Assembly (NCBI GenBank): GCA_013396655.1
Contig: WBMV01007712.1
Coordinates: forward strand, 1,054,001-1,118,000
DNA length: 64,000 bases
Origin: Campylorhamphus procurvoides
Lineage: Eukaryota > Chordata > Aves > Passeriformes > Dendrocolaptidae
Reading direction: 5' to 3'
Shown in pieces: positions 49,101 through 61,700 of this stretch (positions are counted from its first letter, which is position 1; every line of letters begins with the position of its first letter). A program made the translations under genes and the position numbers. The notes under the pieces are model-generated. The model ran no database searches. It had not been told where the DNA came from and saw nothing but the letters and a program-made list of their open reading frames with translations.

Positions 49101-52100
49101 TAATTTCATATTATGAATAATTTCCATCATTAGACTCTAAGTAAATACTAGCTTCCTGTTGGGACATCACAAATTTTATTAGTAATACAGCTATTGTTAA
49201 AGTGGTGCCTAAATATTAGCCAGGTGATGTTCTTCTGCCAAATAAGAATAATAACCCTTAATAGTGGTTGCTAATGCTCTCTAATTGCAAGATTAAATGA
49301 TGCAGCACTGCACAGTTTTCCCTTGAAAATTCACAGCTGACGTTCTAGAGTAGAGAATTCACAGGATGCCAGCCGTAGGAATGTGCACTTGCCTAGTGTT
49401 CCACGCACATCTCAAAACTCAAATCTTTGGGACTCTGGCCCAGTGAAACCATGGAAAAACTCAATACTAGATCAGGTCATGAGTCCTATAAATAGATGAT
49501 GCAATTCTTTATTGTTTATAAAGTTTCATCACCACCTCATTCTCTAAGTTTAATACACCTTGCTAGAAAGTTCCTCAGACCTGACGCATGGAACCTGTCA
49601 CACCCTACCTGCCCCACACAGCCCCTCCCACTTGGCTGGAGTGACTCCTCCTCACTCCCCCTGAGACAGAGACCTCTGAAGGAAAACATTTAATTATTAC
49701 ATGCAATTACTGAAAACAGAACAGAAAAGAGGAAAACAATCCCATTTATAGCTTTTTTTGTCTGATGAACATGTTAATAAAAATTAATTACACTGAATTA
49801 GTTAATTAAGCAAGCTCAAGAGCAAAATTCAGTTCTACATTCTATATACACTAGAATTCACAATTTTATTTTCTATACCACTTATTGTGTTCTCTGTTTG
49901 CAGAAGATGAGCAATGAAAAACTCCTTGCATCAGCTTTAATTGCTCCCATATCCACCTTGCAAGTGCTTACACAGTAATTCTTCTGATACACATTTTAAA
50001 AGTGTCAGTTTTCTCATTTTTTAAAGGAGTTAACACAGACCTCACATAATCACCTTAAGCCATTATCAACGCTGTATTGTTCTTTTTTAACACTTACACC
50101 TTCTTTTATGGAAAATACCTATGTAATGTCAGAAGAGATCTGCTTTGGATCACTAAATCTTCGTTTCTTTAACTTGTACCATTCAGAGATGTTTGAGAGG
50201 GACAAATTCCACAAAACCAGCAAATTAGTTCTAAATGAATCGGATACATTCCTTAACATCTAAAAATAGTACATGAAATATAAAAAAAGGAAACTAGTCA
50301 ATATTTTCCCAGTCTTTCACCTTCTGTAGAGAGCACTGAAGTCTGTTGCAGAAGGTTAAATGGTGACCATGCAAATATAACTTTTCATAGCAGTATCAGC
50401 TATTTAAAACTAATTTGAAGTCACAAAACCCTCTTTTTGGTGCATCAATGATTTTTTACTATGACGATGACATGATAACCTGAGTTATTAGGAGAAGTAA
50501 TTTCCCAGTTATTGTATCGAAGGCCAGTAATTGCTATTTCAATAAAGAAAGTGAAAACTATTAGGATGGCAAAAGAGAAGTAAATTAGCTTTATACCATA
50601 CACTCAATTAAACTATCATAGCAAGAAGGCAATGAATTAAGGTAATTTGAGAGAAGGAATGGGGTTTTACATAACAGAGTGTTTAAACTTTTTGAAAATC
50701 CACTGAAATCAAACATAAGAGCAGTATTAACTATACTAACAGCTCCTAAGAACTTATATAAAAATAGCCTTATAAAATATAAGTAAAGCATGCCTATTTG
50801 TATAGCTCAGTATGTGATTCTGGCACTAAAAGCATTCACCAGGGGCAATCTTCTGTGCTATTCTCACCCATTGCAAATTCATGTAAATTGGGGTTATCAC
50901 AAATAGAGACATTTCCATCATTAGAAACATTTCCAAAATCTTTTATGAACTTGCCATAAAGTTGCAGCACTTTTTCCCTCTGATAAAATTTTAGACATTG
51001 TACATTTTGCACAGACAACAAATAAAATTTAAATTGGAATCCTGAATGAGAAGCTTGTTAATGAAATTCTTTTTTACATACTCTGAAGCAATCCAAACAT
51101 TTAGTGCCCGTATCTTTGTAAGGCTTTTTCTTTCATCTTTAAGTATTAATCATTTTGTAATTAAACGTGTTCCTATTGCATTACACATGTCTAAGGTTGT
51201 TCAAGAAAAATATTTACCCATCTCCTATTTTATGCCAATAATCTCAAAAAAACCCAGAGTGAGACAAGAATTTTAAACTTCAGGCATAGAATCACATCAC
51301 TACCATGGTCACAAAACAGGTAGGCAGTAGTAAGCTTGGGAAATTGGGAGTGATTTCCAGTTTTGCATCTTGCATACCAGCTCTGAATCATGAAATCTGC
51401 AGGAACACTGTTACCCCTTTTACCAATCACCTCTCATGATTTCCACAGGGGCAAAACAAATGAAAACACTAAATAAAAAGGAGATAAACACACAGATCAC
51501 AACATAACTGCAGTTATGCACTGGGGTGTGACAGTACAGGAGGTCCTGTGTAATCTAACAGTCCAAACACTGTCTCAGCCACCTTCTGTGCCCCTTCCAC
51601 TCTGTGAGGAATGACAGATGAGCAGGGAGAGGCTCTTCATGTCTCTCTTATCTGAGTTGAACAGTTGAACCTCTCTTGGGTTACAGAAGGGCTACAGGGA
51701 GTCTAGACTCTAAACATCAAGATCTCTGGTAAGTGCCTGCAGTAAAGTGAAATAAAAACAAATCATAAGTGCCTTATGTATAAGAAAAAATTTAATTTTG
51801 GTTCATTTGGCGTTCCTAATTTATTTAACATCAATTCCCATAAAGCTCCTCTTTATGACTCCCATAAGCTCTATGCTAAGGAGGTTTTAATTGCAATTTT
51901 CGTTTTCTAAATGTTTATGTTGCTTTACACAAACAACAATTAAAGAAAAGAAAATACTCCAAGTGACATTTTTGTAATAACATGAGCTTAGCCAAGAGCT
52001 ACCAAACTGTAAGAACATTGAAAGAGAACTGATCAGTGGTGAGTTTTGAACAAAGTGACTGAGATTGAAGAAAGATCAGCTATAAACTGTGATCACCTAA

Positions 52101-55100
52101 ATCTAGACCAGAGCATTCAGTCTCTTCTGATTTAGAGAATATTGCCCATTCTAACTTGATAACCAATGCAAAAAAAGAAACACAAGGGCTAAGCTCTACT
52201 TAGCCTTCTATATGCAGCACAGCTACAAAATACAGGCAATATTTAGTACTTTTTGGCCCTTAGTATCTGAATTTTTGCATCTAGGAATTTCATCTGTTGC
52301 ACTCCACCATCTAAGAGCCACAGTTTTCTTGCAACTATTTTGTTTCATTGTTGAGCTCCTTCATCAGGTGTTAGTGAGTCTTACCACATTACCTCCTCAG
52401 GAATGTTGTGTACCACAATATTTCACATATTAGTGCACCATGGCTAGTGTGACATTTAATGCTAATCAAATATCATTTATTTTAGTAAAACTGACCTAAG
52501 AGTTGCCTTCAGATCTCCAGGGGATGTAGGAAAAATTAATTCTAACTTTCAGAATATGTAAGGTTAGCGTAATTTGCTCTATTAAACTAATCTTCAAGCT
52601 TTTTAGTGGGAGAGCAAGACAGTAAAGCTAAAACGTAATTTATTATGTACATTGTTTCAAATGTGAATCTGAAATATTAAAAAGATAAATTTAAAGCTGA
52701 TCTTTATTTTCACCAGGAAATGTGAATGATGACAGAATATTTTCATTGTAAAGTAAGTCTCATTTTTTGCCTTAGTGATCAAGTACTATTTTATTTTAGC
52801 TCCAGAGTTTTACATCACAGAATGAATGCTTTTAAAGCAGGAGGGTAACAAAATTGCCACGCCTCCCAGAGAGGATTCATAGGATTTTACCCCATATATT
52901 TAATGAGTGAATGTTTCCTTATGTATTTTTTTCCTCTAAAGAAAATTCTCCATCAGATATATTCAGTCTTAATTACAGAAATCAATTTTTTCTAAGAGTC
53001 AGAGATCAGAATCAGGTTAAATGCTTTTGCATTTTTTTTCATAATAAGCCCCACTTACTTACCTTTGCATTTGAGCTCGTTAAAAGAATGGTCAGTAATT
53101 CCAACCATGATTGCATAATAACCATGAAACAATCAGACATCTGAACTGGTCACAGTATTCTTTCATCAATACCTTTAAATATTTTTTTTCCCTTTGTTGG
53201 GTTTCTCTGGAAACTGGTTCTGGACCAGTCAGCTACTGGAATTGCATCCCTCCCCATTACTTGCCCAGACAGCTGTATTACTAGGTTTTGATTAACTATG
53301 TAGCATTTCAAGTTGAAGTCTCAATGCAAAATAAAGACTTTACAAGCCTAGGAAAGGACTGGAGGTGCATTTCTTCAGTGCTGTGACCAGGATCAAATGT
53401 TATAGAGTATCAAATGCAAGGTAGAGATGGCATTTTTGCCAAAAACACCATGTTCAGAAACAAAAATGACATTGCAAGAGGTGTTTTCTTCCCTATCACA
53501 TTCAACTCTGAAAATTCACTCTTGGAAGAAAGCCCACTAGCAAGGCAGCAGTGTACTTGAAAATCCTAAAAGCAGAAATACCACCATGCATTTTAGTCCT
53601 GGTTCAAAAGCAATATTAGTGTTAGTACCAGAAATATTACCTCCTTATTTCTTTGATTACTGTGCTAATAGCACACTCAAGTAGTTGAGCCAGCCTTTCT
53701 TGATTTATTGTGTATTTCACTGAAGGGAACATTTTACCTACTGAAATAGATATTAAAAATCCAGTATTGAAACTTCTCAGAAATTCAACATAAACTCTTC
53801 TTATTAAAAAAGAAAATTCAATATCAGCTCTGAAATATTATACTATACAGCAAAATTTCCATGTTCATTTGATAAAGATAAACCAATTAAATATTTACTG
53901 TTCTTGGCTTCCTGTTTATTACTAAGGATAACACAATGAAACTAGGTTTTAAAATGCTGAATTTTATTCACCACCATAAAATTACTTTATCCAAAGAACA
54001 TCAAATATATTTTAAGTTGTAAATCACTTTTATTTTTACTTTTCCCAATGTGTTGGGGATTTTTTTAAATTATAAATGAGTAACTGTATTGATTACAATT
54101 ACAATTGTGCTAAATTACTCTGGCAGAAAAGGAATGCCCAAAGATCTCTACTACCAAGGGTGAAAAGTTTGCTCATTTCCCATAAATATGGTATTATAAT
54201 TAAGTACCCTGTGGTACTGAGAACAATAACAGCTCCACCTCTGTACTGTTTGAGGTGGTGCAGAGTAGGATTTTATTTGGAATTTGACCGTGGACTGCAG
54301 ACATTTCACCTGGCTCTACTTAGGGCAATATTTCTCCATGCAAAGGAATTGAAAAGTGGACTTGAGTAGAAAGTAATTAAATATCTCCAGTGAAGATAAG
54401 GATCCATATTACAAAAAATGTATTTAGTTGTGTTGGTTAGTTAATAATGAGCTGTTTGCTGGTTCCCTCAGGCATGCAGACCCTTGCAAGTCTCATTCTT
54501 AGGCTAACTCTTCTTGACTGTTTTTACTGAAAATGTTGGCAACTCAGATCAAAGGCACCTGAGAGCTCAGTGCTGCAACTCTACGCAGGCTCCTTGGGAA
54601 TCTAGGAGCCTTGAGATCCAATGCCTACAGAAGGAGTAAATAAATAATCTATATTTAAATCCAAAAATACTAGAATCTGCTGAATAATTTATTTTCAGAG
54701 TTCTAAGTATTTCATGAGACCAATGAAAAAGAGAGGTTTAACCCCTTCATGATACTTATCTCCCACATCTAACACTGCCAAGACAGCATTCTAAGCATTC
54801 TAAAGAAGACATTCAGTAATAGTGCTGCTGTTATATTTTGCCAAAACAAGTAAGATTTTGTTACCCTTGTGGGATCAAACTGAAGCAAGTTTAGTGTTTT
54901 CATTTCTGTCATACGCTCATATATATACTGAGCTACAGGTGACATCACACACAGTGCAATGGAATGCTGTTTCACCTACTGAGTCAGCTTGTACATTTTA
55001 AATCCCATCTTGCAATATAGAACAAAGCTAAAAATAGTAATTTTTATCAAGTCGGTTGTTATTATGGGGATGGGTCCTCCTGAGGGAATTCTTCCAAGTG

Positions 55101-55753
55101 GATTTGAAAGCAGTGACAGACCTGATGAGCAAAACAGTGAGCTACAGTCAGACATCCTTTTCTGCCACAGAAATCCCCAGGGACAAGGCTCCATCTACAT
55201 GTCAGAAGTGACTCATGAGCAACACCTGAATACAGAACAAATCAAATCTGTCATAAGTGTTTGGATTTATTTCAGAAGTTATTCTCATCTTAGCTGACAA
55301 CAGAGGTATTCCTAATTTCTAGGAATCAATTGTTTACATTCATGCACATACAGATGATCTTTTCGTGAAAGTTTAATAGTTCAGTAATCCTTATTGACTT
55401 TCTAATTCTTCTGAATTTTTCTAAGCAAAATTTGCTGGCAAGTGACATTTTCTAACCACAATTAGAGCATGTTTAAAGCATTTGGGTGAAAATGCACATT
55501 ATGCTTCTCTTACCTGGACAATTTAGTATGTATGAAATGCTATAAAAAACTTCACTCTGCAATCGTATATTTTAATTTCATATTTTAACCATGGATTACT
55601 GCTGAAAACAGTCATGATGTAAGACTAAGGAATAAGTAGAGAAATGCATTATTTCATGCAGCCATAAAATGTAGTAGTGCAATGAAATACTGACTAATAT
55701 TTGGAGGTTAATGCCTTTAACTAAACAGAGAGGCTGAAAAGCAACATTTACTT
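46161..55753. other. A+T-rich non-coding stretch, no gene seen
   Basis: No gene, RNA or further transposon is recognised. The frames at 46,723-46,968 (plus) and 46,788-47,012 (minus) overlap on opposite strands in a slightly G+C-richer patch. The frame at 54,076-54,369 (plus, 97 codons) begins at an ATG in TGATTACAATTACAATTG-type sequence. None has protein features. A conserved-element candidate lies at 49,100-49,350. Around 49,560-49,680 and 51,530-51,720 are mildly G+C-rich patches that I cannot name. Confidence 0.65.
49100..49350. promoter_or_regulatory. Possible conserved non-coding element
   Basis: Unique sequence with ATTATGAATAATTTCCATCA, TTTATTAGTAATACAGC, GGTTGCTAATGCTCTCTAAT and GCAAGATTAAATGATGCAGC in close order. 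CTAATGCTCTCTAATTGC and GATTAAATGATG are of the kind seen in homeodomain-bound enhancers. No open frame or repeat explains the stretch. Next to 25.1-26.35 kb it is the most convincing of the candidates, but it rests on texture only. Confidence 0.3.
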
Positions 55754-55773
55754 GGGGGGGGGGGGGGGGGGGN
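55754..55773. repeat. Run of 19 G followed by an ambiguous base (N)
   Basis: Nineteen G (55,754-55,772) are directly followed by N at 55,773, the only N I noticed in the window. The true length is probably unresolved and sequence may be missing here. The run could form a G-quadruplex on the plus strand, which itself hinders sequencing. Confidence 0.95.
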
Positions 55774-58700
55774 TATACAGTCCTAGAGAGAACTAAATGA
55801 TTTTTTCTTAGGAAATGTTGCTGAAAACACATACTTTGTACAATTTCCTGCAGTAAAAAATATGTGAGGTCTGTAATTGTAGAAAATGCACATTTTTCAG
55901 CCAGTTTAAACATGAATTAGGCTATGTAAAGGTACATAGGTACCACTGAAAGCCTTGACTATATAGGTACATTCTGGATTATTTGTGGTTCTACTGAGAT
56001 ACCATCCTCACTTTCTACACTTCATATTGAATGCAGAAGGGCAAAGTCTTACTGAAAAGTGTTCACTTTTAACAACTAATTCCACTATGATAAAGCATTC
56101 CATTAATGCTGATATGTATTCTGTTGGCATGCAAAATCCAAGCCCAGTGAGCTTCAAAAGTTCCTACATCTTCACGTTTCCATTCAATTATCAGCTAAAA
56201 GCACACCTTACTCATAAACATTCATGCTAGCCCTTTCTTAAATGTGGGAGATGACTGGAGCCATAATTGTTCAATCACTAAAGCCAACATTAATAAATTT
56301 TCATTTTGATGTGATACTTCTACATTACTCAGATACATTATATATCTGTGCTTAAATGACAGGCTTGCTTGTTCTGCAGCAAATTTGCTTCTATGAACTC
56401 CATATAAAAGCATGTGCTGATTTACAGATTGCCTCTTGCCTCACATGGTCCTACTCTTGATATTCCAGGTGTTATAAAACAAATGGAAGCCTGTGAAATG
56501 CTGCCATTCACAACAAAGGGTGGGAGTTTGCCCTTAACAAGCACACACATAAAACCACCCACAAACTGAAGGGCAGAGCATCAGTCCTAACTGTCAGCAA
56601 AGTAAACAAGTTCCTTATGCAGCAAGTCCATTGGGACTCTCCACTCCAATAAGTTCCAAGATGCACAAATGGATTTGTCCCATTCAGCCTAAATTGCTCT
56701 GCACATACTGGAATACTAAGTAGTTCACTCTCTTTCTCATTATTTGCCTTGGAGAAAAAAGGTGATGAATTAGTGATTTATTATCTGATTGCCCAGGATA
56801 GTCATCAGGTAGCTGGATCTCAAATCACAGAGCAGGATTACTGAGAAATCAAAGTTAGAACTTGCATTTAGTATAATAGTGCACCTTCACCAATTGAAAT
56901 TTAGAAAAAATAGTTTCTTAGAATTGAATTAACATGGTAAGTCTGGGGAGAAGAAGAAAAAAAATAATTAGACCTGAATACCTCAACTAGAGGATTTGTT
57001 TTTAAATTGAACATAAATCTATATAACTGCCCATTACCACAAACATCTCCCACATATTCAACAGCACTAGTAAAGCCCTATTTATGGAGTCAACTTTTCT
57101 AGATGATGTTTTATGAACAGAGGAACTTGAAAAAGAATTGTCCTCTCAGAAGGCAATAATAACTTCACAGCAAAACTGGAATGCAGTTACTGACGTGCAA
57201 CTACATCAAACTGAGGACAATTATTTCAGATTTATGCCATTCAACTAGAGCAGAATATAGTTACATTTATTGTAACAGGTGACACAAAAAGTGTTTGGAG
57301 GCACTGGGACTTTGTGCATTACTAAGACAACACGTAATACCCACAATGTAATTTCAAATTGCATTTACCATACCATGGCAGGTATTTGTCTTTTCCAACA
57401 ATTTAAGGCACACTTATATCTATTCTGCTTCCAGAATAGACTGCTGGCCTCCATTGAGTTAGCTTGTCATTGTAGCTAACGCCACTCATCAATGTCAAGG
57501 CTGTATAATAAGACAAGAATGAAAAAAACTACTTGGAATTCTTTTTCTTATCCTGTAAATAAACATCTCCAGAATATGTAGAAGGTCAGTATTTCTATTT
57601 GCCCCTTTTATTAATTTAAAGAGACACATGCACACCCCACAATGTTATGGATATCAATTTAAGTCAGAAACAGACGTCCACTCAACTTCAGGCTTTTAAT
57701 TAAGGTACCCAAGTTATGGGCTCCTTTATATATATGAGATACAGAGACAGACCTCAGAGAGAGTTTAGAAATTCTCACTCCAACTCTGGTGGCACCAATT
57801 CCACGGGTTGTCTCATGGAAAATATGCTGTTCTGAGAGTTATGAGATTCCTTAATTCCCACCGCCAATGCACTTATGGAATTGGCTGATTTGGGGCCAGA
57901 AGAACTAAGTCACTTCTTGGTCTGATACACTGGACAAATCTACTCTTTTTCATGTCTCATGTAGAAACATTGCTAATTCAATATTTCTTGCCCAATATGA
58001 TTAATTACTTAATTGAGGGCAACAACAGTCAACTGTTTGGGCATTTATTTCATTCCCAAAAAATTCAGAGCTAAATAAATATATAATCTCGAACCCAGAT
58101 ACCCATATGTAGACATCCAAAATTAAATGTGATTATATGAGTCTCAGTTACAAAACTCAATTAAGGATTTTGTGTTGCTTCCTCTTGTGCAGCATTCACA
58201 CAGACATAGGAACATACTGCATGGTATATCGAGACATTCAACCTATATAAATTACAGTCTTGCAAGTGAATTCTTTGGATTTGGGTCACTCTCTTCCCTT
58301 AAGTAGCAAAAATAAAAATCCCTATTTTTCAGTGAAAAGATTCACAGTGACAAGGTTGAAAAGGATAGAGAAGCACTCACAGTCATCCTAAAATTTGCAA
58401 ACATGGTTAAGTGACACATATGCTTAAGAGCTTGGAAGGAAATGAAAACCAAAATAAAACAGTCAAATTTTTCAAGCCTTATAGTGGCAACTATGTGGGA
58501 ATGCAATTCTTTTCAAGTTACAGTCTCATTCACAATTATGTTTTTACCACAAAAAGGCTTAATGAGTCAGCTTAACTCAGGGAAAATAATTTCAAATAGC
58601 ATTCAAGAAAACAACATGCATTAACAGCAGGTCTTCCCCTCTCACATAAATCAGCAAACCTGAGAAACCTGAGAAAAAGATTCTTTCCTTCAATTAAGCA

Positions 58701-61700
58701 TCAAATCCAGCTCTGCAGAGTCAGTTTTAGAACAAAACTCCAAGTATTCAGATGCAACAGTGATTATTGCAAACAGTTTTGATCTGGAAAATATGTGATT
58801 TACACATACATATACCCTCCCCAGTCAAGTCAATGTTACAACTCATAATAAAAGTATTGGAACAACTAATTTTGCTAGGGGAAAACCCAAATCCTCACTT
58901 ACAAGGAATAATCAACATATAGCCTTTGGAAATCAGTAATTACCATAATTAGTTAAAAATTACATATGATAGGAGAATTTCACTGTGCCTTGCTAACATG
59001 TACTGAAAGATTTCTGTTCTCTCACCTTCTCTTAAAAAAATCCATTTAAAAAAGGTTCTGTTTTCACCCAAGAGCAATAATGATCATACAACAGCTCAAT
59101 AATTTACCTTTTTTGTCAGGTGTAGCACTTCAGTATTAACTATTCCAATGTCAGATGACACATAACAGTCCTAACTGCATTGAGGTATTTGGGTAATTAC
59201 ACAGGGAGACAACTTACTCTTGCATGAGGCTCCTATTTGCTTGAGATACACAATCTTAACTTACTGTAGGATTATCTCTGCTGGCATACAAGCATATGCT
59301 TGAGTAGGAAACTATATTTCAACCTACCACTGGCCTCAAGCACCCTTGGTTGATAATGAAAGTACAGCAACCTAAGGGTGATATTTTGCTCTTGGTTCCT
59401 GAGAAGATATTTGCTTTTTTTTTTCCTGAAGTACCATTTCAAATCAGTGATGCACTCTGTGGCAATAGTTGGGATATTCAGGGCACTTTTAAATATGGTC
59501 ATTCCAGTATTGACCTACACTTCACCTTGAGACAGCTTTTGGAGAAAATAAGTGGATTTCATAAGCTCTGCACAGCACATTTTATAGATTTCTGGCAGGT
59601 CTTTGATTCAGTGTATTGAACAACTTAAGGCATCTGATCAAGTGTCCTTGAAAGGATAGGATTATTGACAGAAGAGCTCCAAAACAGGCTGGAGAGCTGT
59701 TTGAGTTGCCAGTATGGTGGGCTGCTTCTGCTGTCTCCTGTGTTATATGTACACATACTCCAAGAAAAGATTCATTACCAGACACAATTAAGCTGAAACT
59801 AAGCCCTTGTCATAAATATTAAGCAGACTGCAACTCCAGAGCATGACCAGCTTAGTAGTCTCCAAATCAAGAGGATAAAAACATGACTGTGACTACTGGA
59901 TGAAATCTATTTACTATTTTCTCAATTCTCAGGTGATGCCATAAGCTACATCTACACTGATAAACAAAAAAAAGGTCTCTGTCAACAAACTTATATCTGA
60001 ATACCTGGATATCTGATCATCTGCTTTATTCTCAGCTTACTCTCTAATTCAATTTTGACAGGTGCAGTTTTCTCTTTTGAACACAAATCTCCTCCAAAGG
60101 GGGATGGCCCTAAACAATATGGAAATGATCAGACCATGCCTCTTAGCTTCTAACAGTAAAAAAGAAATGCAAAAAGCATCATGACAATGAACAACTGACC
60201 AATAAAGTCATTCTGCAAAGCTCTCAAAACGTCGCTTTGATTCTCAGTGACATCAAGGCTTTTCCAATTGCCTTAACTGATCTAGTAAAATCTCTTATGT
60301 ACTTCTTACATATAAATCTTCCAAAAGATAGCACTATAGCACCTTTCCTTTTGTTCCATTTTACAAAATATTTAGCAACTATTATATTTTATCTCACACA
60401 AAAATTTTTCTAGTTTTAAATATATTTTTTGTATCTTGCTTAATGCACTTTAATGGCATATTATTTGTTTTTTTAAAAGTAACTTATGTATACATATTCT
60501 GCATGTTTATCTCTGAATGCTCTAAGTTCAAACAAAACTAAGTTAAGAAATGCTACACAATATTTCTGCAAAATTAAGGTTGTTAATTGAAACACAATTA
60601 TAATTAAGGAGAGCACTTAATTATTCAAGATAAAAACTAATGTACATTAATGTAAGCAAATATGAAGACAATTTAAACCTCTACTGTAGATAATTTTTCA
60701 GATTTCAAATTTCTTTGATAGTTGACTAAATACACCAATCAATGGGCCAGATTCTGAGATCATGATTCAGGAAACAATGAAGACTTCAAGTTTTGCCAAA
60801 TGGTTTTAATAACCCACCAATCCTATTAGTAAAACCTCAGTGTGCATTTAGATTTATAAATTATCAATGGAGAAGGGAAATAACTTTTGTAGGTACTACC
60901 CTGGCTGACACACCACAAAGCAAATGGAAGAGCAGCAGCCCAAAAGGATGTGCTGATAGAGCCAAAGCTTTCCGATCAGGGAATGTTTATTTCCATTAAG
61001 ACTGATACAGAAAATTCAGTCAGAATTTGAGTCTCAGCTAACAAGAGGTGCACTTTTTTGTTCAAAGCATATTTGTGCAGAAGCATCACTGGGCCACATT
61101 AATTAAAATTCTGGACTTATTTTATATATGGCAACCACCCTGTGGCCTGCAACTTAGAAAAAAATTACTTCTCTTCAGTCAGAGATCCTTTGCATTTTCT
61201 ATGAATTGGGAACACCTTCAGGGAGGTACGGGAGGATGAGGGAGTACTGTAAGTACTATGTTCTATTATGCATTAAGGAATAAACATTTTCAATCTCATG
61301 AGAGAAAAAAAAAGGAAACCCCACCACACCATTTTTCAGCAATTGAAATACTTTGTTTTACTGACACAATTCTGTCTTGAGGCATGAGGCATATCAGCAA
61401 AAAGCCTAGAAAATCTGACTTAGGACCTTAGAGCAGTCCAGGAAAAGAGGGCAGGATGGTCATTCCTGAGTGTGACTTTGGTAACAAACAGAATTGAGAA
61501 AACACTTTAACGGTGTGCAAAAGAAAACAAGAAAGAAAACAGAAAAAGAGATAAAAGCCAAAATAGATTTGCTAGATAAAGTTGATATCTTCTTTGAAGG
61601 ATAACTGACTTGCTTGATAAAAAGAATACAGTAGACACAATCTCCCAGGATTTCAGGATAGCATTTTATAAGGCATCACCTGGGAAATATTTTCAACTAC

